A stretch of 5,916 nucleotides of DNA from Pseudomonadota bacterium (GCA_021828575.1 JAJZEL010000098.1:1-5916), one strand, 5' to 3'; shown: positions 1 through 5,916, numbered from the stretch's first letter. The notes: generated from the letters alone by a model not told the origin. Numbers and translations are program-made.

Positions 1-339
1 AGAGGGCGGTTGCAGAAAATTCAGTGCTGTTCTTTCTCCGGTCAGCAAGGCTTGTGCCGGTCCATCCAACCGGGCCACGATCATCCCTGCATCGAGTACC
101 TCTCCTTCTTTTGCCAACCACTCGCAGGCCACGTGGGGATCAAGCAAGCGAAAAACCATTTCGAACCAGTCTATACCACACAGTACGGCGGGCTCACGCA
201 CAATCAGGAATGCAGATGCGTGTCGGGAAAAAGCGATCAGGCGTGCAGTCTGGTCACCATTTCCCACGTCCTCCTCAAGGGCTTGGCGGACCTGGGCCTG
301 GATGCTTTCGGTAGAGAGATAGTCGACGAGACTGTTCAT
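1..339 (-). CDS. nadC: Nicotinate-nucleotide pyrophosphorylase (carboxylating), N-terminal part, cut by the window edge
   Basis: Quinolinate phosphoribosyltransferase converts quinolinate and PRPP to nicotinate mononucleotide, CO2 and pyrophosphate in cytosolic de novo NAD synthesis. Reading the minus strand from ATG at 339 gives 113 codons open to the window edge; the family is about 280 residues, so roughly 40% is visible. Family landmarks are ALEEDVGNGDQTA (residues 20-32), the start of the N-terminal sandwich domain with its conserved D-x-T, CGIDWFEMVFRLLDP (54-68), and LLTGERTALNFLQ (98-110), which carries the conserved Arg103 that family structures place at the quinolinate site of the partner subunit. 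A stop codon lies in frame 12 nt upstream, so ATG 339 is the first possible ATG start. No good Shine-Dalgarno precedes it. The last visible residues read Q-P-P-S, whereas relatives usually have a non-proline pair before the conserved S-G. The gene diverges from panD. Identification rests on motifs and is strong. Confidence 0.9.
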   Translation of the reverse strand, partial: MNSLVDYLSTESIQAQVRQALEEDVGNGDQTARLIAFSRHASAFLIVREPAVLCGIDWFEMVFRLLDPHVACEWLAKEGEVLDAGMIVARLDGPAQALLTGERTALNFLQPPS

Positions 340-461
340 GTGGTCATTTTAATGGGTTAGCAGCGAATGCGCTGTGGATGAGATAAGGAGAATCACGTAA
401 AATGGACGGTTTGGATTGATTAACAGATTGATTTTTCTGAAAACTCAGAGAATTGACAGCC
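340..461. promoter_or_regulatory. Divergent nadC-panD intergenic region with weak outward-facing -10-like boxes
   Basis: This 122-bp gap must contain, or lie next to, the start signals of two divergent genes. A TAAAAT hexamer occurs on each strand: plus strand 398-403, facing panD, and minus strand 351-346, facing nadC. The panD-facing box has only a poor -35 candidate (TGGATG at 375-380, 17-bp spacer). The nadC-facing box has no recognisable -35 and ends 6 nt before the nadC ATG. An 8-bp direct repeat GATTGATT lies at 414-421 and 426-433, a 12-bp period that could be a protein site or chance. An SD-like AAGGAG at 385-390 is not followed by a gene. No strong sigma-70 promoter, riboswitch or terminator hairpin is visible. 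The assignment as a regulatory region comes from gene orientation, and the individual boxes are weak. Confidence 0.3.
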
Positions 462-842
462 ATGCAGCGACTGATGCTCAACGCCAAGCTTCACAGAGTC
501 ACCGTTACCCAGGCAGAACTGGGGTACGAAGGATCTTGTGCCATCGATGAAGAACTGCTGGAAGCGGCTGATATTCGTGAATATCAGCAAATCGATATTT
601 ATAACGTGAACAATGGAGAACGGTTCACCACTTATGCCATTCGGGGACAACGCGGCAGTGGAATGATTTCGGTCAACGGAGCCGCTGCACGCAAGGCCCA
701 GGTGGGTGATGTACTCATCATTGCCGCTTATGGCCTCTGTCCTCTCGAAGAACTCCAGCATTTCGAGCCGCGTCTTGTTTATGTGGACGAGGACAACAGA
801 ATTCGTGGCACGAGCCACCGCATTCCTCTGCAATCAGTTTAA
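462..842 (+). CDS. panD: Aspartate 1-decarboxylase proenzyme (pyruvoyl-dependent)
   Basis: PanD decarboxylates L-aspartate to beta-alanine, the precursor joined to pantoate in pantothenate and then CoA synthesis. The product is 126 residues, the same length as E. coli PanD. The self-cleavage site G24-S25 sits in YEGSCAID; Ser25 becomes the pyruvoyl group of the alpha chain. Residues known from the E. coli enzyme fall at the same numbers: Lys9, His11, Tyr22, Arg54, Thr57, Tyr58 and Asn72 (in SVNGAAAR). This alignment decides the start: ATG 462 puts Ser at 25, whereas the in-frame TTG at 453 would add three residues and has no SD at usable distance. The SD for ATG 462 is weak (AGAG at 447-450, 11-nt spacer). 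The stop TAA (840-842) overlaps the convergent etfA stop, leaving no room for a terminator between the genes. All visible features are those of a functional enzyme. Confidence 0.98.
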   Translation: MQRLMLNAKLHRVTVTQAELGYEGSCAIDEELLEAADIREYQQIDIYNVNNGERFTTYAIRGQRGSGMISVNGAAARKAQVGDVLIIAAYGLCPLEELQHFEPRLVYVDEDNRIRGTSHRIPLQSV

Positions 843-1774
843 CCTGTGATTGCCATGGCCTGGGTGAGCGCTGGAATGACCTGGTTCAGATCGCCTACCA
901 GTCCATAATCAGCCACCTGGAAAATGGGGGCTTCGGCATCCTTGTTGATGGCCACAATCACCTTGGAATCCTTCATGCCCGCCAGATGCTGAATGGCTCC
1001 GGAGATGCCAACGGCAATATAGAGTTCAGGGGCAACCGTTTTTCCGGTTTGGCCCACCTGATAATCATTCGGTACATAGCCCAGGTCCACTGCTGCACGT
1101 GACGCTCCCAGCGCCGCATTCAACTGGTCAGCCAAAGGCTCGAGCAGTTCACGAAAATGTTCGGCGCTGCCCAAGCCTCGCCCCCCGGACACCACAATTC
1201 GCGCTGACTCCAGATCAGGTCGTTCAGAAGTATGGAGTTCCTGAGAAACGCGCCTGGAATGTCCTGCCGCATGGTCAGCAGGCAGGGATTCTAGGGATGC
1301 CATGCCACCCACTTCGGCCACAGGTTCAAAGGCGGTGGTGCGTATGGTCAGAATGCGCAAAGAATCCAGTGAACGCACGCGGGTCCACAGGCTTCCGGCA
1401 TAAATGGGGCGCACGAAGGTGTCGGGAGACTCGATGCGCACTACATCTGATATCTGAGCCACTCCAAGTTGTGCTGCAACCCTGGGCAACCAGTCCTTGC
1501 CGTATGTGGTGGCAGCGGCCACCACATGGGTATAGGAAGGGGATAAGCTTGTCACCAGATTGGCCAGGTTTTCGGCACTGGGATTATCCAGCTCCACCCA
1601 TTTGACGAGGCTGACCCGGGGAACGGATTGCCCGAACTTTGCGGCAGTTTCGCAGTTCTGCCCAGCAACCAGCAAATGAATGTCTCCCCCAAGCTCTCCT
1701 GCAGCGGCGATGGAGTGTCGGGTAGCCCCTTTCAGGGAATGATTGTCATGTTCAGCAATGACGAGAATGGCCAT
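839..1774 (-). CDS. etfA: Electron transfer flavoprotein, alpha subunit
   Basis: EtfA forms a heterodimer with EtfB and holds the redox FAD. It passes electrons from acyl-CoA and related dehydrogenases to ETF:ubiquinone oxidoreductase at the inner membrane. The product is 311 residues, normal for the family. The N-terminal domain starts MAILVIAEHDN and resembles an adenine-nucleotide-hydrolase fold. The C-terminal FAD domain is intact: SGGRGLGS (196-203), GASRAAVD (223-230), QVGQTGKTVAPELYIA (239-254), GISGAIQH (256-263) and AINKDAEAPIFQVADYG (275-291). The domain order and motifs are those of conventional ETF; nothing here specifically suggests the bifurcating type. Start ATG 1774 has SD AAGGAA 8 nt upstream, overlapping the etfB stop codon, so the two subunits are probably translated in a coupled way. 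It is the last gene of the leftward cluster, and its TAA (841-839) overlaps the panD stop. Confidence 0.97.
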   Translation of the reverse strand: MAILVIAEHDNHSLKGATRHSIAAAGELGGDIHLLVAGQNCETAAKFGQSVPRVSLVKWVELDNPSAENLANLVTSLSPSYTHVVAAATTYGKDWLPRVAAQLGVAQISDVVRIESPDTFVRPIYAGSLWTRVRSLDSLRILTIRTTAFEPVAEVGGMASLESLPADHAAGHSRRVSQELHTSERPDLESARIVVSGGRGLGSAEHFRELLEPLADQLNAALGASRAAVDLGYVPNDYQVGQTGKTVAPELYIAVGISGAIQHLAGMKDSKVIVAINKDAEAPIFQVADYGLVGDLNQVIPALTQAMAITG

Positions 1775-1782
1775 GTTTCAAT

Positions 1783-1789
1783 TTCCTTA
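1783..1789 (-). promoter_or_regulatory. etfA ribosome binding site fused to the etfB stop codon
   Basis: Read on the minus strand, the sequence is TAAGGAA. The etfB stop TAA (1789-1787) supplies the first bases of the AAGGAA Shine-Dalgarno (1788-1783), followed by 8 nt and the etfA ATG (1774). A ribosome terminating on etfB sits on the etfA start signal. This is the usual arrangement for keeping two subunits of a heterodimer at equal amounts. The sequence is seen directly; the coupling is inferred. Confidence 0.75.
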
Positions 1790-2539
1790 AATGACCTTGG
1801 CTTCGTTTCTGAGACGCAGGACCAGCTCTTCCACATCTTTGACCAAAATGCCTGATTTTCGGGCAGGTGGTTCGAATACCTGAAGACATTGCAGATGGGG
1901 TTGAATGCCCACCTCGAGCTGTTCGGGGGTCAACAGGTCGAGAGGCTTCTTTTTGGCCTTCATGATGTTGGGTAACGTAGCAAAGCGAGGCTCATTGAGT
2001 CTCAGATCTGCGGTAATGACGGCCGGTAAACGGAGAGAGACTATTTCAAGCCCCCCATCGATTTCCCTGGTGACCCGCATGGTCCCCAACGGGTCCAGTT
2101 CAATGGCAGATGCAAAGGTGGCCTGTGGCCAGCCCAGCAAGGCAGCCAGCATCTGTCCCGTCTGATTGGAATCATCATCAATGGCCTGCTTCCCGCAAAT
2201 GACCAGTTGAATGGACTCCCGACGAGCCACAGCAGCCAGCAACCGGGCCACATTCAAGGGTTCGATGTCAGCGGGAGACTCCACGTGAAAGGAGCGGTCG
2301 GCGCCCAGTGCCATGGCAGTGCGCAGTGTCTCCTGACTGGAAGCAGGACCACAGGTAACGGCAATCACCTCCTCGGCCATCCCGGCTTCCTTCAAACGGA
2401 CTGCAGCCTCCATGGCAATTTCATCAAACGGGTTCATGGACATCTTTAACCCGGAAAGTTCCACCCCCATACCATCCTGCCTTGGTCGTGGTTTGATGTT
2501 GTAATCAAGAACGCGCTTGACGGGCACCAGTACTTTCAT
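1787..2539 (-). CDS. etfB: Electron transfer flavoprotein, beta subunit
   Basis: EtfB is the partner of EtfA. In conventional ETF it binds AMP and carries the recognition loop that docks acyl-CoA dehydrogenases. The product is 250 residues, the usual length, starting MKVLVPVKRVLDYN. Visible family motifs are MNPFDEIAMEAAVRLKE (35-51), CGKQAIDDDSNQTGQ (115-129, nucleotide-binding loop), TREIDGGLE (157-165) and the signature running from LPAVITADLRLNEPRF (171-186) into ATLPNIMKAKKKP (187-199). Leu189 in that loop corresponds to the anchor leucine of human ETFB (Leu195), and the following lysines lie where the human protein is methylated. ATG 2539 is preferred because it gives the canonical N-terminus and has SD AGGA (2551-2548) 8 nt upstream. 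A longer reading from 2623 would add 28 unrelated residues inside the thiolase gene. It follows the thiolase by 34 nt and precedes etfA by 12 nt. Confidence 0.97.
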   Translation of the reverse strand: MKVLVPVKRVLDYNIKPRPRQDGMGVELSGLKMSMNPFDEIAMEAAVRLKEAGMAEEVIAVTCGPASSQETLRTAMALGADRSFHVESPADIEPLNVARLLAAVARRESIQLVICGKQAIDDDSNQTGQMLAALLGWPQATFASAIELDPLGTMRVTREIDGGLEIVSLRLPAVITADLRLNEPRFATLPNIMKAKKKPLDLLTPEQLEVGIQPHLQCLQVFEPPARKSGILVKDVEELVLRLRNEAKVI

Positions 2540-2573
2540 GTTGCTGATCCTGCCTATGTTCCAGTAAAGCCCC

Positions 2574-3761
2574 CTATGATACCCTTTCCAGAAGGGCAGC
2601 GGCACCCTGCCCCATTCCCACACAAAGGGTGACCAGTCCGAATTTTCCCCCTGTTCTTTTCAACCCGTGGACCAGCGTAGTAGCGCGTATGGCACCACTT
2701 GCCCCAAGCGGATGTCCAAGAGCAATGGCGCCGCCCACGGGGTTGAGCTTTTCAGGGTTGAAACACAGATGCTTCTGCACAGCCAGTACCTGGGCGGCAA
2801 AGGCTTCATTGAGTTCTATCCAGTCCAGTTGATCAATGGTCACGCCCGCACGCTTGAGAGCTTTGGGCACGGCCTCCACCGGACCCATGCCCATAATGGC
2901 CGGATCCAGACCGGTGACTGAAAAGGATCGTATCCTGGCCAGCGGTGTCATGGAAAATTGCTTGAGGGCGGATTCGCTGGCCAGAATAAGGCAGGCAGCG
3001 CCATCAGACATCTGGCTGCTGTTTCCTGCCGTCACTGTCCCTTTGAGCTTGAATGCCGGTTTCAGTAAAGCCAGGGCATCCCGGGAAGTGTCCCTGCGCG
3101 GACCTTCATCCTGTTTGCACTCCATGTGCGTGATGCGGACTTCCGCCGTGTTTTTGACAGGCATCCGCTTTTCAATGCATACCGGGGTGATTTCAGCATC
3201 AAATGCATTTTCCGCCTGAGCTTTGAATGCGCGCTGGTGTGATAACAAGGCAAACTGATCCTGCTCATCACGCGATATGCCCCAGCGATGGGCCACGTTT
3301 TCAGCAGTCAGCCCCATGCCCAGTACCAGAGACTGGTTATTTTCGCCAAGATGAACGCAAGGGTTCCATGAAGGATGAAATCCCCCCATGGGAATTCTGC
3401 TCATGGATTCCACCCCGCCCGCCATCATGACGTCCGCTTCACCGACACGAATGCGGTCAGCAGCCACCTGCAAAGCTGACAGGCCAGAAGCGCAAAAACG
3501 GTTCAAGGTCATGCCTGCGACACTGACGGGCAAACCTGCCAATACCGCTGTTGCTCGAGCCAGGTTCAGTCCCTGTTCGCCTTCTGGCATGGCGCAACCC
3601 ATCACTACATCTTCTATGGCAGCCGGATCCAGGTGGGGAACCTGTGCAAGGGCACCCCTCATGGCTGAAATCAGGAGATCATCGGCCCGCACCTGGCTGA
3701 ACATGCGCCCTGCCTTGCCTACAGGGGTACGTGTGGCTGCAACCACATAGACTTCATTCAT
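2574..3761 (-). CDS. fadA: Acetyl-CoA C-acyltransferase (3-ketoacyl-CoA thiolase, FadA type)
   Basis: This thiolase cleaves 3-ketoacyl-CoA with CoA to give acetyl-CoA and a shortened acyl-CoA, the last step of beta-oxidation, in the cytosol. It has 395 residues, full length. Landmarks are VAATRTPVGK (7-16), nucleophile Cys90 in NRFCASGLSA (87-96), GGVESMSRIPMG (115-126), NEAFAAQ (318-324), His350 in GHPLGASG (349-356) and the second catalytic Cys380 in CVGMGQGAA (380-388). All four classical active-site elements are present. ATG 3761 has SD AAGGA (3775-3771) with a 9-nt spacer, and that SD directly follows the stop codon of the upstream dehydrogenase/hydratase gene. The adjacent FAD- and NAD-linked beta-oxidation genes favour a degradative 3-ketoacyl-CoA thiolase over a biosynthetic acetoacetyl-CoA thiolase such as PhaA, although motifs alone do not separate the two. 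Chain-length preference cannot be read from the sequence. Confidence 0.93.
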   Translation of the reverse strand: MNEVYVVAATRTPVGKAGRMFSQVRADDLLISAMRGALAQVPHLDPAAIEDVVMGCAMPEGEQGLNLARATAVLAGLPVSVAGMTLNRFCASGLSALQVAADRIRVGEADVMMAGGVESMSRIPMGGFHPSWNPCVHLGENNQSLVLGMGLTAENVAHRWGISRDEQDQFALLSHQRAFKAQAENAFDAEITPVCIEKRMPVKNTAEVRITHMECKQDEGPRRDTSRDALALLKPAFKLKGTVTAGNSSQMSDGAACLILASESALKQFSMTPLARIRSFSVTGLDPAIMGMGPVEAVPKALKRAGVTIDQLDWIELNEAFAAQVLAVQKHLCFNPEKLNPVGGAIALGHPLGASGAIRATTLVHGLKRTGGKFGLVTLCVGMGQGAAALLERVS

Positions 3762-3775
3762 GGATGATCATCCTT
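3762..3775 (-). promoter_or_regulatory. fadA ribosome binding site within a 12-bp perfect palindrome
   Basis: The 14-nt gap between the upstream stop codon and fadA contains SD AAGGA (3775-3771), part of which belongs to the perfect palindrome GGATGATCATCC (3762-3773). The palindrome ends next to the fadA ATG. As RNA it could form only a 4-bp stem with a GAUC loop, too weak to be confident of regulation. The SD call is good. Any role for the palindrome is speculation, since about one such 12-mer is expected by chance in a window this size. Confidence 0.6.
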
Positions 3776-5916
3776 TCAGTTACGCAGGGGTTTTCCTGTT
3801 TCCAGGAAGGAATGGATACGTTCACGTGTTTTACCTGTTTCCATCAGCGCGCAAAAATGTTTTTGTTCCAATGCCAGAAGTTCATGCTCGGTCAGCAGAG
3901 TGCCCGCATGGTTGTCCCCACCGCACAGTACCTGGGCGATGGCCGAACCCACCGTCATGTCATGATCTGTCAGGTACCCTGCGGCATGAAAATTAACCAG
4001 TCCGGCCATGAGAGTGGCCCAGCCTTCTCTTCCAGCCACAGGAAACGGCATGACACGAGGTGGTTGGTAACCGGATTCAGCCAAAGCTTTTGCCTGAACC
4101 AGAGCCACATGCAGCAGTTCATCGGGATGTGGAACAATCACGTCACAGGCGCTGTTGAGCCACCCCATGGACACGGCCTCGATCGCACTGTTACTTATAG
4201 CTCCTTTCATCACATGACTGAAAACCCCTTTCAGTTCCCCAGCCACATCAAGGGGGGTTCCTGCTGCTGCAGCGCGTTCCCCTGCGGTTCGCGCAAGCCA
4301 TGTGAGTCCTCCGGCTCCTGGCAAAAGGCCTACCCCTGCCTCCACAAGTCCAATGCGCGATTCAAAATGAGCCACCCTGCGCGTGCAATGCAACAGCAAT
4401 TCACACCCCCCTCCCAAGGCAAACCCCTGGATCGCTGCCACGCTGGGGATCAGGGCATGACGAAGGCGCTGCATCAGACCCTGAAACATTTTCTGTTCCG
4501 CCAGAAAACCATCCACGCCTTTTTGTGAAAACAATTTGAGAAACCCCTGCAGGTCGCCTCCTGCGGAAAAAGGCTCTCCAGGCCCCCAAATGACTAGGCT
4601 GGAAAATTTGGTCTCGGCCAGATCCAGCAAATGGTTCATTCCCTCAAGTGCTCCCGTGTTGAAAGTACGCATCTTGGTCTTGAGCGTGGCGATCAGGGTG
4701 TTTCCGTCAAGGGTCCATCCCCGAATGAAAGGGTCTTCATGGACGGTGGTACCAGCCTGCCGTGCCGTGGAAATCCCTTCACCATGCACCTGTTCGGGAA
4801 ATAGCTGTCGCGCATAAACTGGTAGAGCCACAGGTTTATGCCAAGTGTGTTGTGATGCATTCCATGACCCGCAGGGGGTATGAATGTCTTCTCGACCATC
4901 AAGTACCCAGTGGGGCAACGGCAAGGGAACCAGCGTGTCACCTGTCAACCGGTCTTCCTCAATCCACTTGGCCATCTGTGACCAGCCAGCCTGTTGCCAA
5001 AGTTCAAAAGGTCCTTCATTCCATCCATAACCCCAGCGTAAAGCCATATCTATATCCCGGGCACTATGGGCTATTCTGTCCAGATAAATGGCACAGTATT
5101 GAAATAGATCCCGGTAAATGGCCCAGAGAAACCTGGCTTGCGGGTGGGATGAATGCTTCAGGGATGAGAACCGTTCTTGCGGCGGTAGTTCCAGCATTTT
5201 GACCACTTCGGGTGCCGCGACCCCCTGCGCCGGAACATATGCTCCAGCGACAAAATCCATCTTGAAAATGTCACGGTCCACTTTTTTATAAAACCCAGCT
5301 CCGGTTTTGGCGCCCAATGCACCTGCTGATACGAGCGTCCTGATGGTTTCAGGCACCTGATAAAGGGGGAGACAAGGGTCATTTGTCAAACCCTCTTCAA
5401 GGGTTTCAACAACGTGAACCAACGTGTCCAGGCCTACCACATCTGCTGTGCGGTAAGTGGCGGAACGGGGTCGTCCCAATCGCACTCCCGTCAGATCATC
5501 CACCACATCGCATTCCAGCCCGAATTTCCGGGCCTCCTGCAGAGTAAACAGGAGATTCAGAACCCCTACCCGATTGGCCACAAAATTAGGAGTATCCATG
5601 GCACGGATGATGCGTTTTCCCACACGGCGGGTCAGAAATGTTTCCAGATCATCCACCACGGATGATAACGTTTCAGATGAGGGTATCAGCTCCACCAAAC
5701 TCATGTAGCGTGGGGGGTTGAAGAAATGCACGCCGCAAAACCGCGCACGGACTGTTTCAGGCAATTGCCCCGAAAGTTCATTGATGGACAGGCCTGAGGT
5801 ATTGGAGGCCAGAATGGCGCGCTGGTTCACATGGGGTATGACTTTTTCATACAGAACTCGTTTGAGCTCCATGCGTTCTGCAATGGCCTCTATGATGAGG
5901 TCACATTCCGCCAGGC
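3776..5916 (-). CDS. Bifunctional 3-hydroxyacyl-CoA dehydrogenase / enoyl-CoA hydratase, FadN-type domain order; N-terminus outside the window
   Basis: The enzyme catalyses two consecutive beta-oxidation steps: hydration of trans-2-enoyl-CoA and NAD-dependent oxidation of 3-hydroxyacyl-CoA. The frame is open to the right edge; 712 residues are visible, and relatives of this architecture are near 790-800, so about 80 residues with the GxGxxG NAD loop are missing. ATG 5872 is internal, because the frame continues upstream with the family motif AECDLIIEAIAER. Counting from the first full codon, the dehydrogenase part has SNTS (37-40; Ser40), His63 in HFFNP with Glu75 twelve residues later, Asn114 in NFVANR, and KTGAGFY (203-209). 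A second, partial C-terminal dehydrogenase-like domain lies near 260-315. The hydratase comes last: oxyanion-hole FSAGGDL (449-455) and GGGCEL (501-506), with both catalytic glutamates, Glu505 and Glu525. The C-terminus GKPLRN is typical. The order, dehydrogenase then hydratase, is the reverse of E. coli FadB and matches Bacillus FadN. Confidence 0.93.
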   Translation of the reverse strand, partial: LAECDLIIEAIAERMELKRVLYEKVIPHVNQRAILASNTSGLSINELSGQLPETVRARFCGVHFFNPPRYMSLVELIPSSETLSSVVDDLETFLTRRVGKRIIRAMDTPNFVANRVGVLNLLFTLQEARKFGLECDVVDDLTGVRLGRPRSATYRTADVVGLDTLVHVVETLEEGLTNDPCLPLYQVPETIRTLVSAGALGAKTGAGFYKKVDRDIFKMDFVAGAYVPAQGVAAPEVVKMLELPPQERFSSLKHSSHPQARFLWAIYRDLFQYCAIYLDRIAHSARDIDMALRWGYGWNEGPFELWQQAGWSQMAKWIEEDRLTGDTLVPLPLPHWVLDGREDIHTPCGSWNASQHTWHKPVALPVYARQLFPEQVHGEGISTARQAGTTVHEDPFIRGWTLDGNTLIATLKTKMRTFNTGALEGMNHLLDLAETKFSSLVIWGPGEPFSAGGDLQGFLKLFSQKGVDGFLAEQKMFQGLMQRLRHALIPSVAAIQGFALGGGCELLLHCTRRVAHFESRIGLVEAGVGLLPGAGGLTWLARTAGERAAAAGTPLDVAGELKGVFSHVMKGAISNSAIEAVSMGWLNSACDVIVPHPDELLHVALVQAKALAESGYQPPRVMPFPVAGREGWATLMAGLVNFHAAGYLTDHDMTVGSAIAQVLCGGDNHAGTLLTEHELLALEQKHFCALMETGKTRERIHSFLETGKPLRN

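Noticed and set aside
10..360. Plus-strand open frame of 116 codons at the left edge
   Set aside because: It lies antisense to nadC, whose minus-strand frame carries clear family motifs; the plus-strand product has no recognisable pattern.
453..461. TTG start giving panD three extra residues
   Set aside because: It has no SD at usable distance, and ATG 462 puts the processed serine at residue 25 as in characterised PanD.
420..833. Minus-strand open frame of 137 codons covering panD
   Set aside because: It is a shadow of panD, which matches its family residue by residue, including the active-site positions.
1099..1605. Plus-strand open frame of 168 codons within etfA
   Set aside because: It is antisense to conserved EtfA regions, and its Pro/Arg/Trp-rich product resembles no family.
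2540..2623. 28-residue N-terminal extension of EtfB from an upstream ATG at 2623
   Set aside because: It overlaps the thiolase 3' end out of frame, adds nothing family-like, and ATG 2539 has a proper SD and the canonical MKVLVPVKR start.
3731..4528. Long plus-strand open frame (265 codons) with a Cys- and His-rich product
   Set aside because: It is antisense to the well-supported hydratase part and the thiolase start. Its composition is the complement of the real codons, with no domain, SD or operon logic.
5870..5872. ATG at 5872 as the true start of the hydratase/dehydrogenase gene
   Set aside because: The frame stays open to the edge and encodes the conserved LIIEAIAER segment just upstream, so the gene begins outside the window.
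839..5916. Bifurcating ETF or another specialised electron-transfer system
   Set aside because: EtfA and EtfB have conventional lengths and motifs and sit with ordinary beta-oxidation genes. No bifurcation partner (Bcd-, FixC/FixX- or lactate-dehydrogenase-like) is visible.
1..5916. Mobile element, CRISPR, defence or phage features
   Set aside because: No inverted-repeat-bounded element, transposase, regularly spaced repeats or tRNA was seen; nearly every base belongs to a recognised metabolic gene.

Overview
The window (about 52-54% G+C by eye, evenly mixed) looks like ordinary chromosome from a proteobacterium. The residue patterns of PanD, NadC, the ETF subunits and the thiolase feel closest to Betaproteobacteria. 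That placement is an impression from sequence style, not the result of a search.

Layout, left to right. Positions 1-339 (minus strand) hold the N-terminal 113 codons of nadC (quinolinate phosphoribosyltransferase, NAD synthesis), cut by the left edge. Positions 340-461 are a 122-bp divergent intergenic region with only weak promoter candidates. Positions 462-842 (plus strand) hold a complete panD (aspartate 1-decarboxylase, which makes beta-alanine for pantothenate and CoA). All remaining genes are on the minus strand and form one tight, leftward-reading cluster. In transcription order they are: a large multifunctional 3-hydroxyacyl-CoA dehydrogenase/enoyl-CoA hydratase whose N-terminus lies beyond the right edge (5916-3776), a FadA-type thiolase (3761-2574), etfB (2539-1787) and etfA (1774-839). 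The gaps between these genes are 14, 34 and 12 nt. The etfA and panD stop codons overlap tail to tail in a TTAA.

Together the leftward cluster supplies the last three chemical steps of fatty-acid beta-oxidation (hydration, NAD-dependent oxidation, thiolysis). It also supplies the electron-transfer flavoprotein that takes electrons from acyl-CoA dehydrogenase, the first step. That dehydrogenase and any regulator are not in the window and may lie to the right. The neighbouring nadC and panD make precursors of NAD and CoA, the two soluble cofactors that this pathway consumes. The proximity is suggestive but may be accidental.

I found no mobile element, CRISPR array, tRNA, rRNA, toxin-antitoxin pair or defence gene. 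No stretch over 300 bases lacks a gene. I see no convincing evidence of an undescribed system. The points worth a second look are gene arrangement, overlapping signals, and one odd local sequence at the left edge of nadC.
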